NCBI GenBank assembly: GCA_002943765.1
Contig: PQWQ01000002.1
Coordinates: 2,666,001-2,730,000, forward strand
Direction: 5' to 3'
DNA from: Psoroptes ovis
Taxonomy: Eukaryota > Arthropoda > Arachnida > Sarcoptiformes > Psoroptidae
DNA length: 64,000 nt
Positions 50,575 through 64,000 of this stretch are shown in pieces. The notes below the pieces were generated by a model. That model saw nothing but the letters and a program-made list of their open reading frames with translations, ran no database searches and was not told the DNA's origin. How positions within the stretch are numbered: the stretch's first letter is position 1; the number at the start of each line of letters is the position of its first letter. A program made the position numbers and the translations under genes.

Positions 50575-52159
50575 ACTGAAATGGATCAATATCAATCGAT
50601 ATAATGATGATCATAATCGTATCGATGCTTGATAACAAATGTTCAAGAAATTTGATCGAACAATAATTCGCTTCGAACCGTGAGAATTGTACAGGTGACA
50701 TATTCAAAGTAATTTATACAAATACACACACATGCTTACACACACAGATATGGTCAAACCAAAGCAATGTACCAAAATTAACAATAAAACAGATTTATAG
50801 ACATCAATGATTCTAAACGTAACTACAATTTATTTAGATTTATTATCCGTGTTCAATTGTAAACACATTGAAACATCAATTGAATAGCTTGATTTACTGC
50901 GAATTTTAATATCAAAAATGCAAAAAAAAAAACAAACTAATAGCAATGATATTGACCAGTGAATAATTGTAAATTACATTTAAATCTTTTTTGTTTTCAG
51001 TTTTCAGCTAAAACACCAAAGAAAATATCGCATAAAATAAATAAATATATCCGATTAATGTTTAGATGAATATAAATAAATAGATATTATCATCATTATT
51101 ACCAATATTATTCCGGTTATTCACAAAATCAATTTCCGACATATGGCTCATGAATAATCGGTTCCCTTCGATACAACAACAATCATATCGATTCGGATAT
51201 TCAATTCTAGGAATTAAATTATCAATAAACAATGAAATAGAGATATTCTCAATTTTTAATTGCAATCATGTCATATTTTATTTTGAAATAAAAAAAAAAC
51301 TTTATTAATTAAGAGTGATAATAAATATTTACAAAGTAATAAAAATTTATAAATCGAAATTGCATCCGAGAGAAAAAATTTGAAAATTAAAATTTGAATT
51401 ATTAAAATAAGTGTGATTTTAAGCAAATGATTTAGGCATTTGATAGAAAAGAGAACGAAAAAAACCCGAAATATAAAGTCGTATTAAATAGAAAAATATT
51501 TGAAAATAATTTGAACCAGTAAAACTATTTGTGTTTGGCATAAGTCTTGTAATTTTTGTAAATATTACCACAATTGAGTTTGTTGTTGAGTGAACCAATG
51601 AAACCAATGGAATGTTTGATCTGATTTACTTTATATCATCTATATTTTTTCCTTACTAAGGTGGGTGTTTTGCAAGGCAGCATTTGAAAAATTTTGATAT
51701 TGTGATGTAGGTGTGTTTTTGTGGGAGTGTAAACATGTGTATCTGTGGGTGCAAATAAATGCAATCAAGATATATTTATAATATTAAATGTTATGGGAGA
51801 AAAAAACCTATAAAATAAAAATAGTTTGTAATGTAATCGTGAAATAATTCGATTCATTTATATCTAGTTGATCATTATCATCATCATTATTAACATCAAT
51901 AATCAAAATTATAACATATAATAAATATCATAAATTGAATGATTTTGCTTTTGATCATAATCGGAATAAAATTGGAAAAAATTAAAACTAACTTTTGAAC
52001 ATCTTGTTGATAAAGATATGTTGTTGTATTTTGTTTGCTTGATTCTGTCTTTGAAACGTTAACATTTGTTTACATGAAATATGCCAATTATTTTTTTCAT
52101 GAATTTTTTCAAGTCCAAAGACATATGTTCTATTCAATTTTTTTTCTCAAAATTTCATC
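50575..52159. other. Intergenic, Pax 5' flank and transglutaminase 3' flank
   Basis: Apart from the candidate Pax exon, no coding content is seen. A TTTCAG just before ATG 50574 could end a 5' untranslated intron. Confidence 0.5.
51103..51206 (-). CDS. Candidate upstream exon of the Pax gene
   Basis: Between acceptor TTCCTAG and donor ATTG|GTAATA the frame reads IEYPNRYDCCCIEGNRLF then MSHMSEIDFVNNRNNI. The phase-1 end fits an acceptor GATTTAG inside Pax exon 1 (resuming at 50486), giving NNID-INISTNQLGG. ATG 51151 could be the start. Support is splice-site and phase fit only. Confidence 0.35.
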
Positions 52160-55100
52160 TTAACCACGTACAACAATATTTCTTGTGGCTACAACATCAC
52201 TTAATTGTCTTGAATGGAATACAACAACAATAGTACGTGGTCCAGAACGATCAGGTATCAATCGTATAGAATTGGTTATTGTTTCACCTGGCATTATATT
52301 TCTTGAATTGATTCTCATCGGTCTGTTCAAGCCAGGTCCTTCAACAGAGAACCAACAATCTTCAAGTACTCGGCGAATTGGATTAGTCAAACGTATTTCC
52401 AAAGTGAATTCACGACCAACTTCAATAAAACCACGTGTGAATAACTCCATGTGGGGTTTTTCAATTGCAAAATCATCTTCTTCTGACCATGTTTGCTGTG
52501 TTTCTTTAACAGTGGCAACAGCATAAACTTTAATCATTGAATAATCGACAAGATTATCAAGATATTCTTCTGGATTGACACGAACTCGTAATACTTCCTC
52601 TGTAATTGAGAAAAGAATGAATCAATCAATCAGTCATTTGAAAGCAACAAAATTTACTTTGATATGGTTTAAGGCGAACAATGTGCCGTTCATTTTTGAT
52701 CTTTTTAGCCAATATGCCGTTCGGGAAAAAGCTATTAGCATTCAATGATAATGTTACTGATCGTTGACTTCCAACACGATTTGCCATTTCAACTTGTATG
52801 AAAAAAGGATTGCCAACGACTACTTTTTCTATGTCTAACAGATCGAATTCAACTTCTTCTTTACCGGGTGCAGGGATTTCAAACAAGAAAGATAAGCCGG
52901 CGCCTTTTAACATGAAATGATTAAAAAATGAATGATAATTAAATTCACTGTATCAAAATGAATTAGCATATCGATAATTCGTACCTCTAGCTGCATTTAA
53001 TACGGCCATACGCTCTTCTTCGGTACCTTCTTTGAATTTGTATAAAGCAGTAATGTCTTCAGCATCATTGATTCCATTATATTCAGCTTCTACACCTGCT
53101 CTTTTAGTGAACATTTTTCGGCCAACACTAAAATTGATATAATTATGTATTAATAATTTAATTGCAATTATCATTGTAACAAATCAGGGCTTACTGATAT
53201 CGATTAGTTTTAATTTTTTTCCATCCAAGTTCACTTGCTTCATCTAATTGCCAATGAACAACATCAGAATTGACTTCAGCAAACACAAATGCTACATCAA
53301 ATGGCAAGCCAACTTCGCCTCGTTTCACGGCCTCAACTGATGCAGGTCCCATTTGATATAGGCCACTAGCATCACTAGATTCTTGTGGCGTAGCATCAAT
53401 AACTTGCCATCCACCATATCCAGGTGGCAAATCAGACCTGATCAATAATTCGAAGTTAATTAATACTAATATGACATTAAATTGGATAATTTTACCTTGA
53501 CATCCATGCGTCTGTCCATACATGAAAATTCCATATTGAATCTGAATTAACATCCGAAATAGGTTCACCACTTTTGCTAAAAAATTTATCAACAGTCAAA
53601 CTATCATCAGTGTCGTGAGCAGAAACAAAATTGGTGATTGTACGTGAAGGAATTCCTAAAGTTCGGGTCATTGTTGTTGTCGAACCAGCAAACACCCAAC
53701 ATTGACCAAATTTAATAGGTTCACCATTAGTACGAAGGTATTGCTCAAAAATTGGTGCACTGCCTGTCCATTGCCATGGAGCATTACCATCGTGATAATT
53801 TCCAGACCAATTACCGACCAGCAATCCATTATCATCATGACTATTGACTAATGCAGCCACTGCTCGTGTAACTTTGACAGGATTGGCACGAGCTGAATAA
53901 TCCAAACGAGATCTATCCAATAAAAATACGGCAGCAGGAAGTACTGATTCTTCAAACTGTAATTCATAATAAAATTAATTGAAGTTATAAATTTTTATTT
54001 GGACAATTTACCTGGCCATAAACCCATTGTCTTCCTTTCGGTTTTGCATGAGAACCGATATAAATTTTGCCTACATCATTCATAACATATTCTTGACGTC
54101 GAATTTCATCGGCTAAATATACAGTGTCATCTGATGAATGAAAAAAAAAGATTTTTAAATCAAGAAAATAAAAAATTGATATTAAAGTCTACCTCTATTC
54201 CATGGATTGAATAATAAAAATATTTTATTATGAACTTCAAATGTTTTTATATTTCTTGACCCTTGTGGTTTAGTCGATATTCGTAAACGCCAAATACCCA
54301 CAGCAGTATTTGCCGGTATTCGTACTTGTACAGTTAGACGATTACCATCAATATTACGTATACGTGCATCCCATTTACTCGGATCTTTAGTGAAATCTCT
54401 ATTTTGTGTTATCGGTAAATATATCAATGTACCTTTTGCAACCTGCGGACTATTACCTGTTTTATTTTGAAATAAAATAACAGTAAGAGATTAATATTAA
54501 AAATTTCTAATTTTCATCAAAAAACACAACGACATTGTCATTGATAATTTAAACAGGTTTTTCTTTCTTGAAATTTATTATCATTTCCTATATAAATATT
54601 TGTTGATTTCATTAATTTTCATTAAAATTTTTCATTTGCTTTTCGCATTTAAATGCAAAAAAAAAATTATGGATACGAAAAATTCGACATTGTAGATCGA
54701 TTAAGAGATGGTGGTGAATGCTGTCATCATTTTGAAAATATATGAAATGAAAAAAAATATTAGATCAACAACAACAACAGACGCATTTTTCGGCCACAAT
54801 TTCATATTAATCATCTGTATAAAATCATTAACATTGATTAATTCATTTCAATAGCAAAATATGAAGAGAAGCGAAAAAAAAAAAAAAAAATACAAAATCA
54901 AAGGCAAAACTTTGAAAAAAGGCTAAGCAGCTAAGCTTTTGAATTAATTGGCAAAATTATTTCAATTTATTTTTCTACATTTTGATTAATATCAAATCAA
55001 ATAGTGGTGGCTGTTGTATATATACGTTTGCCCATCAAAAATGTTAATGTTAATGATTTTGATGATAAATAAATTATTTCTTCATATTCAATGATATTGG

Positions 55101-58100
55101 AAAATCAGAGCATCTGTTGAATATGCATATGTTAAATATTGAAATTCAATACTAACAGACATTGAAATCAATGAAGAATTGTCGAAATAAATACATTTTC
55201 GTTATTGGCAAATAATGACAATTTTAAATATAATGTTTTCATATTCATTTGAATTGTGATTAATTAATTAATCAAACATATTTATTATACAATGAACAAT
55301 GAAAGATTCTCGAAATGTTCCATCATCATCATCCAATCAAATGGTTACTTTACATATTGTATTCACACTTCAAGGATAATAATAATGAAAAAATAATGAT
55401 TAAAATTTATAAAGATGATGATAATGGGCTAATAAATGAAAAAAATTGAAAATTAATGGCTTCAAAAAGAATAGAAAAAATCTTTTGTTTCAATTAATTA
55501 TTTTCATTATTATTATTATCATCATTTATTAACGAATATATTCATTCAATAATTAATATTCGAACCATTCAATGGAATTCGTCAGAACTAAAACTAAAAA
55601 TGACAGCAATGATTATAAATGATGATGATGTTGATGAAAACATTATCATCAACAAATTAAAATCAAATTAACTATTTTAATCATTTATTGTTGATTTTTT
55701 CTCTTTGGCATTTATTCATTTATTTGTTTATACATTTACTCACACAATGTCATTGTCTTGGATTTCATTAATTTTATCCCTTTTGTTTTGTATTCAAATT
55801 GAATAGAAAGAATATTTAAATATTTTGATTCATAATCAAATTTATATGAGAATCGTGACATGACCACACACCAACATATATTGTTGATGCTCATCCATTT
55901 TTTCTTCTTTTTTTGAAAGGATAAAATGGATCTAATTATCTACATATTATCGACATTCAATAAAGATTATTTTAGAATTCAATGTCAAATATTCTGAATG
56001 GTAATATTTTGATAGAAAAATATAAAAAAATTCCAAGGATAAATTATGTATCCAATGATTATTATTCTTTTTCCAATGAATTTTTACATTGCAAACACAC
56101 ATTAACACACTGACATGCACACGTGTTTTCAATCAATTGAATATTTCGATTAAGAAGAAAAAATTCCAACAAAACTTCAATCAATTTTAACGCCAATACC
56201 GCAGGCAAAACTTTTTCGATTGCCGTCCATTTTAAAACAGCTTAAAATACTACATATCTCATTACGTCAGCGTTAGTGTCAAATACAAAAAAAAATTCTC
56301 AATTCATCATCATCATTTAAATTTTATAGAAAAATGCAGAAAACATACCAAATAAAAATTCCAAACGAATTTTATTATTTTCTTGATCATAAACATTTCT
56401 TAATTGTATTGCCATATAGAATGGATCGCCACGTCTAATCACTAAGGCTGGATTATTTTTTTCCAATAATTCATATTTATATGTATGATGTTCTTTTGCA
56501 TTGTCACGTTGAAATAATTCAACACCGATCACATCGTTTGGCGCTGGACCTGTTGCATAAAAAAATAGGAAAGGTTGAGAAATATAATTATACATCAGAA
56601 ATTATAATTTCAAAAGAAAATATGAAATAAATTAAAGGGAATCATTAAGTCATTTTCAAATTCATATATGATACAAAATAGCCATCAATTTCTCTTATCA
56701 ATTTTTTCTTCCAAAATTTCTTTGAAAAAAAATTCAAATAAATTAAAAAAAAGTACAGTAAAATATCGTTAAACAAACAAACAAACTAAAAGAAATTCTA
56801 TTAACCTTTCAACATTATCAACATCTGTCATCTGTTTAAGATTATTATTATTTTCTTATCTAAATATCTTTATTGATTTTTAATAGATATTTTTCATTTT
56901 TGAATATTTATGCAGAAAGAAAATGAAAATGTGAAAAATCATAAAAGAAAACTCATAGCAATTTATCATTCATTCATTGAAAATCATAAATCAATGGTCG
57001 AAAATGATTGAATGGTGATTGAAAAGAAAATATTACAAAAAAAAAATTAATTAATAAATAATCAAAGGTCGTAATGATAGTTGCTGATCATAATTGTGTG
57101 TGCGTGTGGTGGATCAAACAAATAAACACATAAATAAACAAAACAAATAACGAATAAATGGACAAACAACAAAAACAAGCCCATGAAATTTAACATTCAA
57201 TAATACAAATAATAATAATAAATAAATATATCATGGAAAATCATAAGAGTTATATATATTGTTATTCGAATAAATAAATATTTTCATTCATTTATTTTAG
57301 GTCAAATTATTATTATTATTAAAATTATTATTTGTGAATTTTATCCATTGATTTTTTTTTCTTTCAAATATTGATTCATCGTCGTATTATTAACATTGAA
57401 TCTTGTGCACATTCAAATTATTATTATTGTGATTTAAATCAACTTGTCGTAATTTTATTTTTTCATGATAATTAATTATCATTAAGTAACCTAGAAATTA
57501 TTATTATAATTATAATTCTATTCTATTCAACGAAATAATAGTCTTTTAAACATATTTCAGCAAATATTAAGCAGATGAAAAATGACAAATAGAATTTCTT
57601 TGTGAATGTGTTTTGGTGTGGTGCGATTACATATTGAAATATAAATAACGTCAAAAGTTATTTGAATAGGTCAACAAATAACGAATAAAACCACTTGGAT
57701 CTTTCGATTCTATTATGATTATTATCAATTAATTTATGTGTAATCTTAGATTATCAAAGAAATTAAAAAATTTAAAACAATTATCATTTTTACATTCTAT
57801 TTTCTGGCATTTGGAATGATGTAATTTTGAAATTTTGAATTTTGAATTTAAAACTGAAAAATGTAATTTAAATGAGAATTCATTTTGTTTTCGCCTTTAA
57901 TGTGATATGAATGAATTCCATTCATTCAAACGAAAATTGATGGAAAACATAATGAAATGTGTTAATAAAAATAAATTTTCAATTTTTAAATATAATGCAA
58001 AATATGAATATGGAAAAATTATTTCAAACCTGTGTACATAGATAGAGAAACACTTGTCACATAATAATATGTGAAATTTTACAATTGCATGCTCTTTTTC

Positions 58101-61100
58101 ATTTCAATTTCAATTCAATACAATGATGATTGGAAGGGGAAAATAATATTTTTTTCATTTTCAAAACGGGATTTCACAGTACATTTGGTGTTTGTAAACA
58201 ATACAAACAATACATACACCAACACGCATTAAATTGATGCGATATCCCGCGTTGTGTGTATGAAGTACGTGTGGGAAAATTATGTCACCTAAAATATGAG
58301 AAAATTGTCAAATTTTCATATTTCATGTATGAAATTTGTCATCATAACATATTCATGAATGAATATTGGAAAAATTAATTTTTGAGTTATTCATTTGAAA
58401 TTTTGAATTTAAGAAAAGACTATGAAATGGACAATTTTTTATTCATGATGAGAAAAATCATATCTTCATTTTCCATTGAAACAAAGCGAGATTCTATGGT
58501 CAAGACACTTGAAAAATATTCAATGATGGATAACGAATAAACAAACAAACGATGCAAATATATCAAATTAATTTTTTGTAAAGAACAATGAAACAAATTA
58601 ATTGTTTATCACGAGAGGTGAAATAGTGAAAATCAAAAATAATTCAAATTTGAAACACTTGTTTAATGTCATTTGACTCAGAAATAAAAAAAAATCAAAT
58701 GAATCAAAATGTTTCAATTCAAAGAAAATTCAAGATTCAATTGACTTTTGGATTCAAAAAAGAAAAAAAATAATCCAAAACAAATCGTGAACAAGTCAAG
58801 ATTAACGAGCTTCAAATTTTAATGAAAATCGATTGAGATTTTCAATAATTTCTTCATTCAACATTGATTGAATTCATAATTTCAATGTGTTTGTTTGTTT
58901 GAATATTTGTTTGTTTCCGCTTGAAACAAAATTTCAATCATTTCAATCAATTCATTTCGAACTGTTTGTTTGTTTTATTCCAAATTGTTCCATCACAAGT
59001 GTAATGATTTAATCTCATCAAGGAAAAATCATATAATAATGAATCACAGATGATGATTATAAATGAAAAAAAATGAATGAATAAATAATTATTTCTATTA
59101 AAACATTTATTGATTCAAGAATATTTATGAAATAAATGTTTACATAAATAAAACATAAATACAAACACGTAATACACCTGAGTAACCCTGAGATTTCTAA
59201 TAATTTTCTGTTAAATTCAATTTGTTGCTGCTGTCAACAACAAAATGGACATCAAACACACATATGTATTTATCATTGACATCACATCCACAAATAGCCA
59301 AATAATGAAGTTAGAAATCAAATTTTTGTTTGTTTGTCTATTTTCAATCAACTAATATAATTGAATTTTAATAATAATAATAATTATTATAATTAAATAT
59401 TATGCAACAGGTATCATGTGTTTGTTTGTTAATCATCAAATAATGATTATGATGAATTTTTCGTATTGAATTTGAAATAAATTGATTTTATAAATGCATA
59501 TAAATAACTCATTTTCATGATTTCAACAGGAAAAAAATCAATTTCAAATGTGAAAACACATGTTCATATGAACGCATTCATCATAAAAATTGTTGAATAA
59601 ATTGTTGTAGAAATTGCAAATCAAATAATATGATTATTATTATCATCATTATCACCTTCAAAAATCAAGGCAAAGGGGAAAAAATAAATAAAAATTTATT
59701 TATAAATAATAATAATAATTTGAATAATACTCAATACGCTCAATAAAATTTCATAATCATATGAAATAATGAAATTGAAAATAACAAATATAAATAATTG
59801 ATCATCATTGATCTCATCCGTTATGCCAACAATTCAATTGTTTTTCGTGTATTGTGATGATTATACAATTATTGTTTATAAATTCGTTCATATTTGATTA
59901 TTATTTTCATTTTTTAAAATTTAAAAAATTTTCACTGCAACTAATGTCTATTTACAAATGGTTGATTCGAAAAAATTTAATAATTGAATGAAAATTCATT
60001 AATATTTTAATATTTTTGTGGATTAACCCTTAGTGGACGGCGACTATTTCGGCTGTATTAGGCAGCAGCTCGAAGCAATTTTGTGAATGCGCTGAGTGAC
60101 TTACATCTGGTGCCTCAGAGGCGCCAGTCGTCCTGCAGCTTAGAAAGTAGTGGCGAGAGAGACTCGCCATTCGTCCACTAAGGGTTAATATTCATTTTCA
60201 ATTATTAAAATAATAATCAAAAGAAGTTTGAGAAGTAAAAATTGACAAATCAAATAATGACTATTTTACAAAAATAATGAATTCAAACGGATCAAGGTCA
60301 ACTTTTAAGCTTTTTCTGTTCATCAACTTCTCTTGATTAATCATTTCATTTAAATTCATCAATAATTTTTTTTATTCATTTAAATATTCATTTTCTTCAA
60401 TTTTCATTTCAAATATTCATTGTTTCTTTTGTTATGTCAAATATATTTTTGTCACACAGTGGCAAACGAACATTATTGTTATTATTAATATACAATCAAT
60501 GGATTGACAATTTTAAATTAAAAAAAAAAAACAAAGAGTTGAATGAAAAGAAAAAGTATAATCATCAAAATGTATATATCAAATATGAATATATGACGTA
60601 CCTGAAGATCCTTGTAAAAATTCTTTATGAAACAATGGATAATTTGGATAACGATATGGCACTCTCAATGATTGTATCGGATGTAATAACATTGAAAAAA
60701 TCATAATCAATATGATTGAAGGAAAATTTTTGTTCATTATTCTATTATTATTATTATTATTGAATTGTTTTAATGATTTTAATAATAATGATGATAATTT
60801 TCTCATGATTATTGTTTGAATTATTAACACAGATTTTTCGATATTAGTATTATTATCATTATTATTGATTAATGATGATGAATGATGGCTTGAAATATCA
60901 TCATTATAATTAGTATTCAAATTTTGATGACAATTTTTGACATTTTCATTATTGCTATTATTTGATGATAACGATGATGATGATGATGTTTTCGTAATAG
61001 AATTATATTCGTATATAAATTTTTCATCATTATTATCATTATCATTGACTAGAAGTTGTTGTTGTTGTTGTTTTTGTGATAATTTTTGATTAGTAGGACG

Positions 61101-61496
61101 AATATATGAATACGAACAAGTAGAACAACAACAATTACAACGACAACAATTAATTATTTGTTGCTGTTCCGCATCTTTATTATCATATGATTCATACGAA
61201 TACATTGATGATGTACTAATATTTTCAACATTATTTTCATTATGACAATTTAAGATTATTAATTTTGATTTTGACAAGATTTTATCATCATTAATTTCAT
61301 TTTTACATTCGATTTGTCGTTGTTGTTTTTGTTGTTTATGTCGTAAATTATAAGATTCAAATAAATGTTTTTTGTCATTTCGTTCATATTTGTTATCATT
61401 ATTATTATTATTATGATCAACTAATTCATTATGATGATGTTTATGATGATAATGATTATCACCATAATCATCGAATCTAAGCATTGACATAATCAT
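52160..61496 (-). CDS. Transglutaminase with Cys-cluster N-terminus
   Basis: Calcium-dependent protein-glutamine gamma-glutamyltransferase that crosslinks proteins (cuticle, clotting, matrix). Nine exons: 60602-61496, 56349-56549, 54193-54456, 54012-54130, 53496-53956, 53195-53437, 52985-53127, 52658-52903, 52160-52599; the phases close to 1003 residues. The catalytic triad is complete: Cys579 in KFGQCWVFAG, His638 in WNFHVW, Asp661 in WQVIDATPQE. The beta-sandwich (NPWNRDDTVYLADE), core and two beta-barrels follow the family. The first exon encodes about 298 residues: low-complexity sequence, a cluster CCRCNCCCSTC (117-127) and then MNKNFPSIILIMIFSMLLHP (from 254), which looks like a signal peptide or anchor. 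A shorter form starting at Met254 (60737) is plausible. Known relatives are annulin, insect Tg and vertebrate TGM1. Confidence 0.94.
54457..56348 (-). other. Transglutaminase intron 2 (1.9 kb)
   Basis: AT-rich intron between phase-1 exons. Several GAT runs and an A run near 54880 are present; no embedded gene was seen. Confidence 0.7.
56550..60601 (-). other. Transglutaminase intron 1 (4.1 kb)
   Basis: Largest intron of the window. It contains the inverted-repeat element at 60027-60184 and a less AT-rich patch near 58215-58270 (GATATCCCGCGTTGTGTG) that could be regulatory. I searched it for a phase-1 alternative first exon and found none convincing. Confidence 0.6.
60027..60184. mobile_element. 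piggyBac-type MITE, 158 bp, TTAA-flanked
   Basis: Perfect 13-bp terminal inverted repeats CCCTTAGTGGACG (60027-60039 and complement at 60172-60184) are bounded on both sides by TTAA (60023-60026, 60185-60188). TTAA duplication with CCC termini is the hallmark of piggyBac elements. The inside is strikingly GC-rich for this genome, has no coding frame and holds two hairpins: CTGGTGCCTC/GAGGCGCCAG (60107-60127) and TGGCGAG/CTCGCCA (60151-60169). It is therefore a non-autonomous copy lying in a transglutaminase intron. Confidence 0.85.
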
Positions 61497-64000
61497 CGTT
61501 GAAATTCAATTTTCCCAAATATTTCGAACTTAAATATTCCTACGAATACAATTCGTTGTAACCCACATATATATAATATTGATGTAGTTATAAATGTTTA
61601 TTGGCACTTAGACATATACACAAATACAAAATTAATGCTTTCATACAAGAAATGATGTTTTTTTCGATAGTGTTATGTGTAATGTCTAATTTATACACTT
61701 CTTCCTTGAATTGTAATATTCACTGCTAATATTGTTGTTGTTATTGTTCCGCAAGTCGAATGAATGGATTTATATAATTAAATTCAATAATAAAATTTTC
61801 AGTTTTCATTCATTTTCTATGTCAAATACAATCGATAATTAATATTTCGAATGGCAGCAAAACATTATCATTATTTTGTGAACCATAATTTTCAATGGTG
61901 TTGAGAGGCTGATTGGTCTTCAATTTTTTTGTCCAGCTCCAACGATTGTTCAAATTTTGATAATATTTTTATTCAAAAAGACGAATTTTTATTTCAAATT
62001 CAAATCACAATACTTATATATTCTACAAGTGATATAATTGATTTTTAATGAAAATATATTGTATCATATCACTTGATTATTATCACTTTTAAAATTAATT
62101 TATTATCAGTGTTCATTATCAATATTTTCGCGTGATTAAATTGATAATTGTAGTAATAATAATTATTAAGATAAAAAAGATGATCACGATGACATAAAAT
62201 AATTCAATGTAAAGAAAAAAATTAATTATAATTAAAGATCAATGGCAGTTTCTTTTCTTTGGTCAATGTTTAATTATCAATTTTAATCATTTGGCTTGTG
62301 CGTATTTCCCTTTGCTTCATCAAATGCAATAATTAACTTTTATTAAAAAAATATCTATACGTATTTTAATCGAGGCAAAAGATTACGCAAAGATGATATA
62401 CTTGACTCGTTTTATTTTTTTTTTTTTTATAATTTTTAAATGGAACTTTCTTTTGAATGGCAATATTTCATATTTGTTGATGTTGGTATGAATATGGAAA
62501 AAAATTTGATGAATTATTTATCATATTTTTTATTTTAATAATTTTATAATTTCATACACAAATATATTCATCAGAGTAATTATTGATAATTTTTTATAAT
62601 TTTTTTTTTGTCAAATTGGTTGCAAATAAATCAAACAAAAAAAATACATACATTCGGCAAAGAAGAAAATAGAAAATACAAATATAAATCGATGTTTAAT
62701 TTTTTTGTTTTTAGATGTGTAATTTCTTATTTTCAATGATTGAGATAAAACAATAATCGTTAAAAATCATTATTTAATGTTATGTGGATAAACATGATGG
62801 ATAAACAACGATCAATGTTAACATATACAAACACAAATGTTATTATATTATACACTTTTATATTTATATATGAATCGAAATTTTTTTTTTTTTTTTTTTG
62901 CTTTCTTCCGTAAAATTTGTTTGTTGCTGTTGTTGTTGAAGTTGGATTTTGATTTTTTTTTCTAAATTTCAAAATGAAAAATTGATGATTATACTAATAA
63001 TAATGAAAATAAAGTCGATTTATGAAAGAAACAGTTTTATTAAATTAATTTCGATATTATTATCATTATTATTATATTAATGAGATCAAGCAATGATATT
63101 TTTTTTTTTTTTGGATGGACATTGGTCAGTACAGTCAATACACTTGAAAAAAACATAGATTGTAAAAAATTGAGGCTCTTGGATCCGTGGAAATTTAGGT
63201 TTTTATTTGCTTTTTGATTGTTTTTTGGGGTGTCGTATCGGATGACCATCAACAATCACAGGAAAATCCAACAACAAAAATCATATGATTTTGAAACCAA
63301 CAAAATTTTGAAATATTTTTTTGATTGAATAATATTTTTGTGATGCATCAAATATGTGAAAAATGGAAATTTTTTTTCCAATTTTTGGCTGTTGTTGCTA
63401 TTTGTTGAATATGAATATATGTTTGTCAATATCACAAGTGTTTTTGTTTTTTTTTTTGAAAATTTAAATTTTCTTGTTTGGCAGCCGTTTTTTTTCGTTG
63501 AAAATGAAAATGTTTCCACACAAAATACATGTACACACATTCGTTCGTTTTGCTTCACACTTGAATGTCCTAATTTTAAATAATAATTGAATTTAAAATT
63601 TCAATGATGATGATGATGGAACAATTGACAAGTCCAGTAAAAACTGTTAGAAAGACGACAAAAACAAAAGAAATAGAAAAGGCGAAAATCAATTGTTAAT
63701 CGATCAATCGATTATTATGATAATAATTATACTATTATTTAAAAATAAGTGTTAATGAATTACATTTGATGTTGTAACATTTTGATGATTTTTTTAGATT
63801 GTCATTTATGAGAAAATTTTGAATCAAGATTGGTTGAAAAGATGTGAACAAATTCTTGACACTATTTTTTTCAATTTGAATTCGTTGCTGATCAAAGAAA
63901 AATGATGATTCCAAAAATGATTCTGATCAAATGAAAAATTTCAAATCAAATTTCATTATTTTTATTTCGAAAAAAAAGTTAAATTCTTGGATGATTTGTG
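61497..64000. other. Upstream flank of transglutaminase, no gene seen
   Basis: AT-rich with several poly-T runs (62409, 62881, 63099) and Thr/Asn-like repeats. It should hold the transglutaminase promoter; no further coding exon or RNA gene could be supported to the window end. Confidence 0.5.

Noticed and set aside
52185..52526. 113-codon plus-strand frame opposite the transglutaminase last exon
   Set aside because: Antisense shadow of a conserved beta-barrel exon.
59160..59245. Possible alternative first exon of transglutaminase in intron 1
   Set aside because: The open phase (0 in, 2 out) does not fit the phase-1 acceptor at 56549, and the nearby ATG meets a stop.
60434..60706. 90-codon plus-strand frame
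   Set aside because: AT-rich, no homology; overlaps the well-supported transglutaminase exon 1 on the other strand.

Overview
This is a eukaryotic, arthropod-like nuclear segment. It is very AT-rich, with mostly short introns (about 45-100 bases, GT..AG), many Asn/Asp/Ser homopolymer runs in the proteins, and one-to-one orthologues of standard animal genes. Protein families and gene style suggest a small-genome chelicerate, most likely an acariform mite of the house-dust-mite type. That placement is inference from style, not from a marker gene.

I support 17 protein-coding genes. The first 20 kb is compact. It holds a divergent aspartate aminotransferase (-, cut by the window edge), dynein light chain roadblock (+), glycine-cleavage H protein (-), THOC7 (-), ISCU (+), presenilin with a 58-residue Asp tract (-), RP9/PAP-1 (+), an unrecognised 220-aa protein (-), SEC23 (+) and a P5B ATPase of the ATP13A2/3 group (-). 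Neighbours are often head-to-head or tail-to-tail, and the RP9 and 220-aa reading frames end 15 bases apart.

From 21 to 42 kb lie cytosolic NAD kinase (-), with first exons scattered over 6 kb, an espin/forked actin-bundling protein (+), a CIDE-N protein of the DFF45/DREP family (-) and PEX14 (+). From 42 to 64 kb lie a cholinesterase-like membrane protein whose nucleophile serine is replaced (-), a divergent paired-domain (Pax) gene (-) and a nine-exon transglutaminase (-) whose 4-kb first intron carries a 158-bp GC-rich, TTAA-flanked inverted-repeat element. Several kilobases at 28-32, 44.5-49.8 and 61.5-64 kb show only AT-rich non-coding sequence.

The genes form no operon or pathway block. 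The best leads are: (1) both NADK and ATP13A appear to have several alternative first coding exons, each ending in the phase its shared acceptor needs; (2) transglutaminase has both a Cys cluster suited to palmitoylation and an internal signal-peptide start; (3) two enzyme-family members have lost a defining residue (aminotransferase Arg292 and the esterase nucleophile); (4) presenilin has a huge pure-codon Asp tract; (5) there is a piggyBac-type MITE. I found no evidence for a wholly new multi-gene system.
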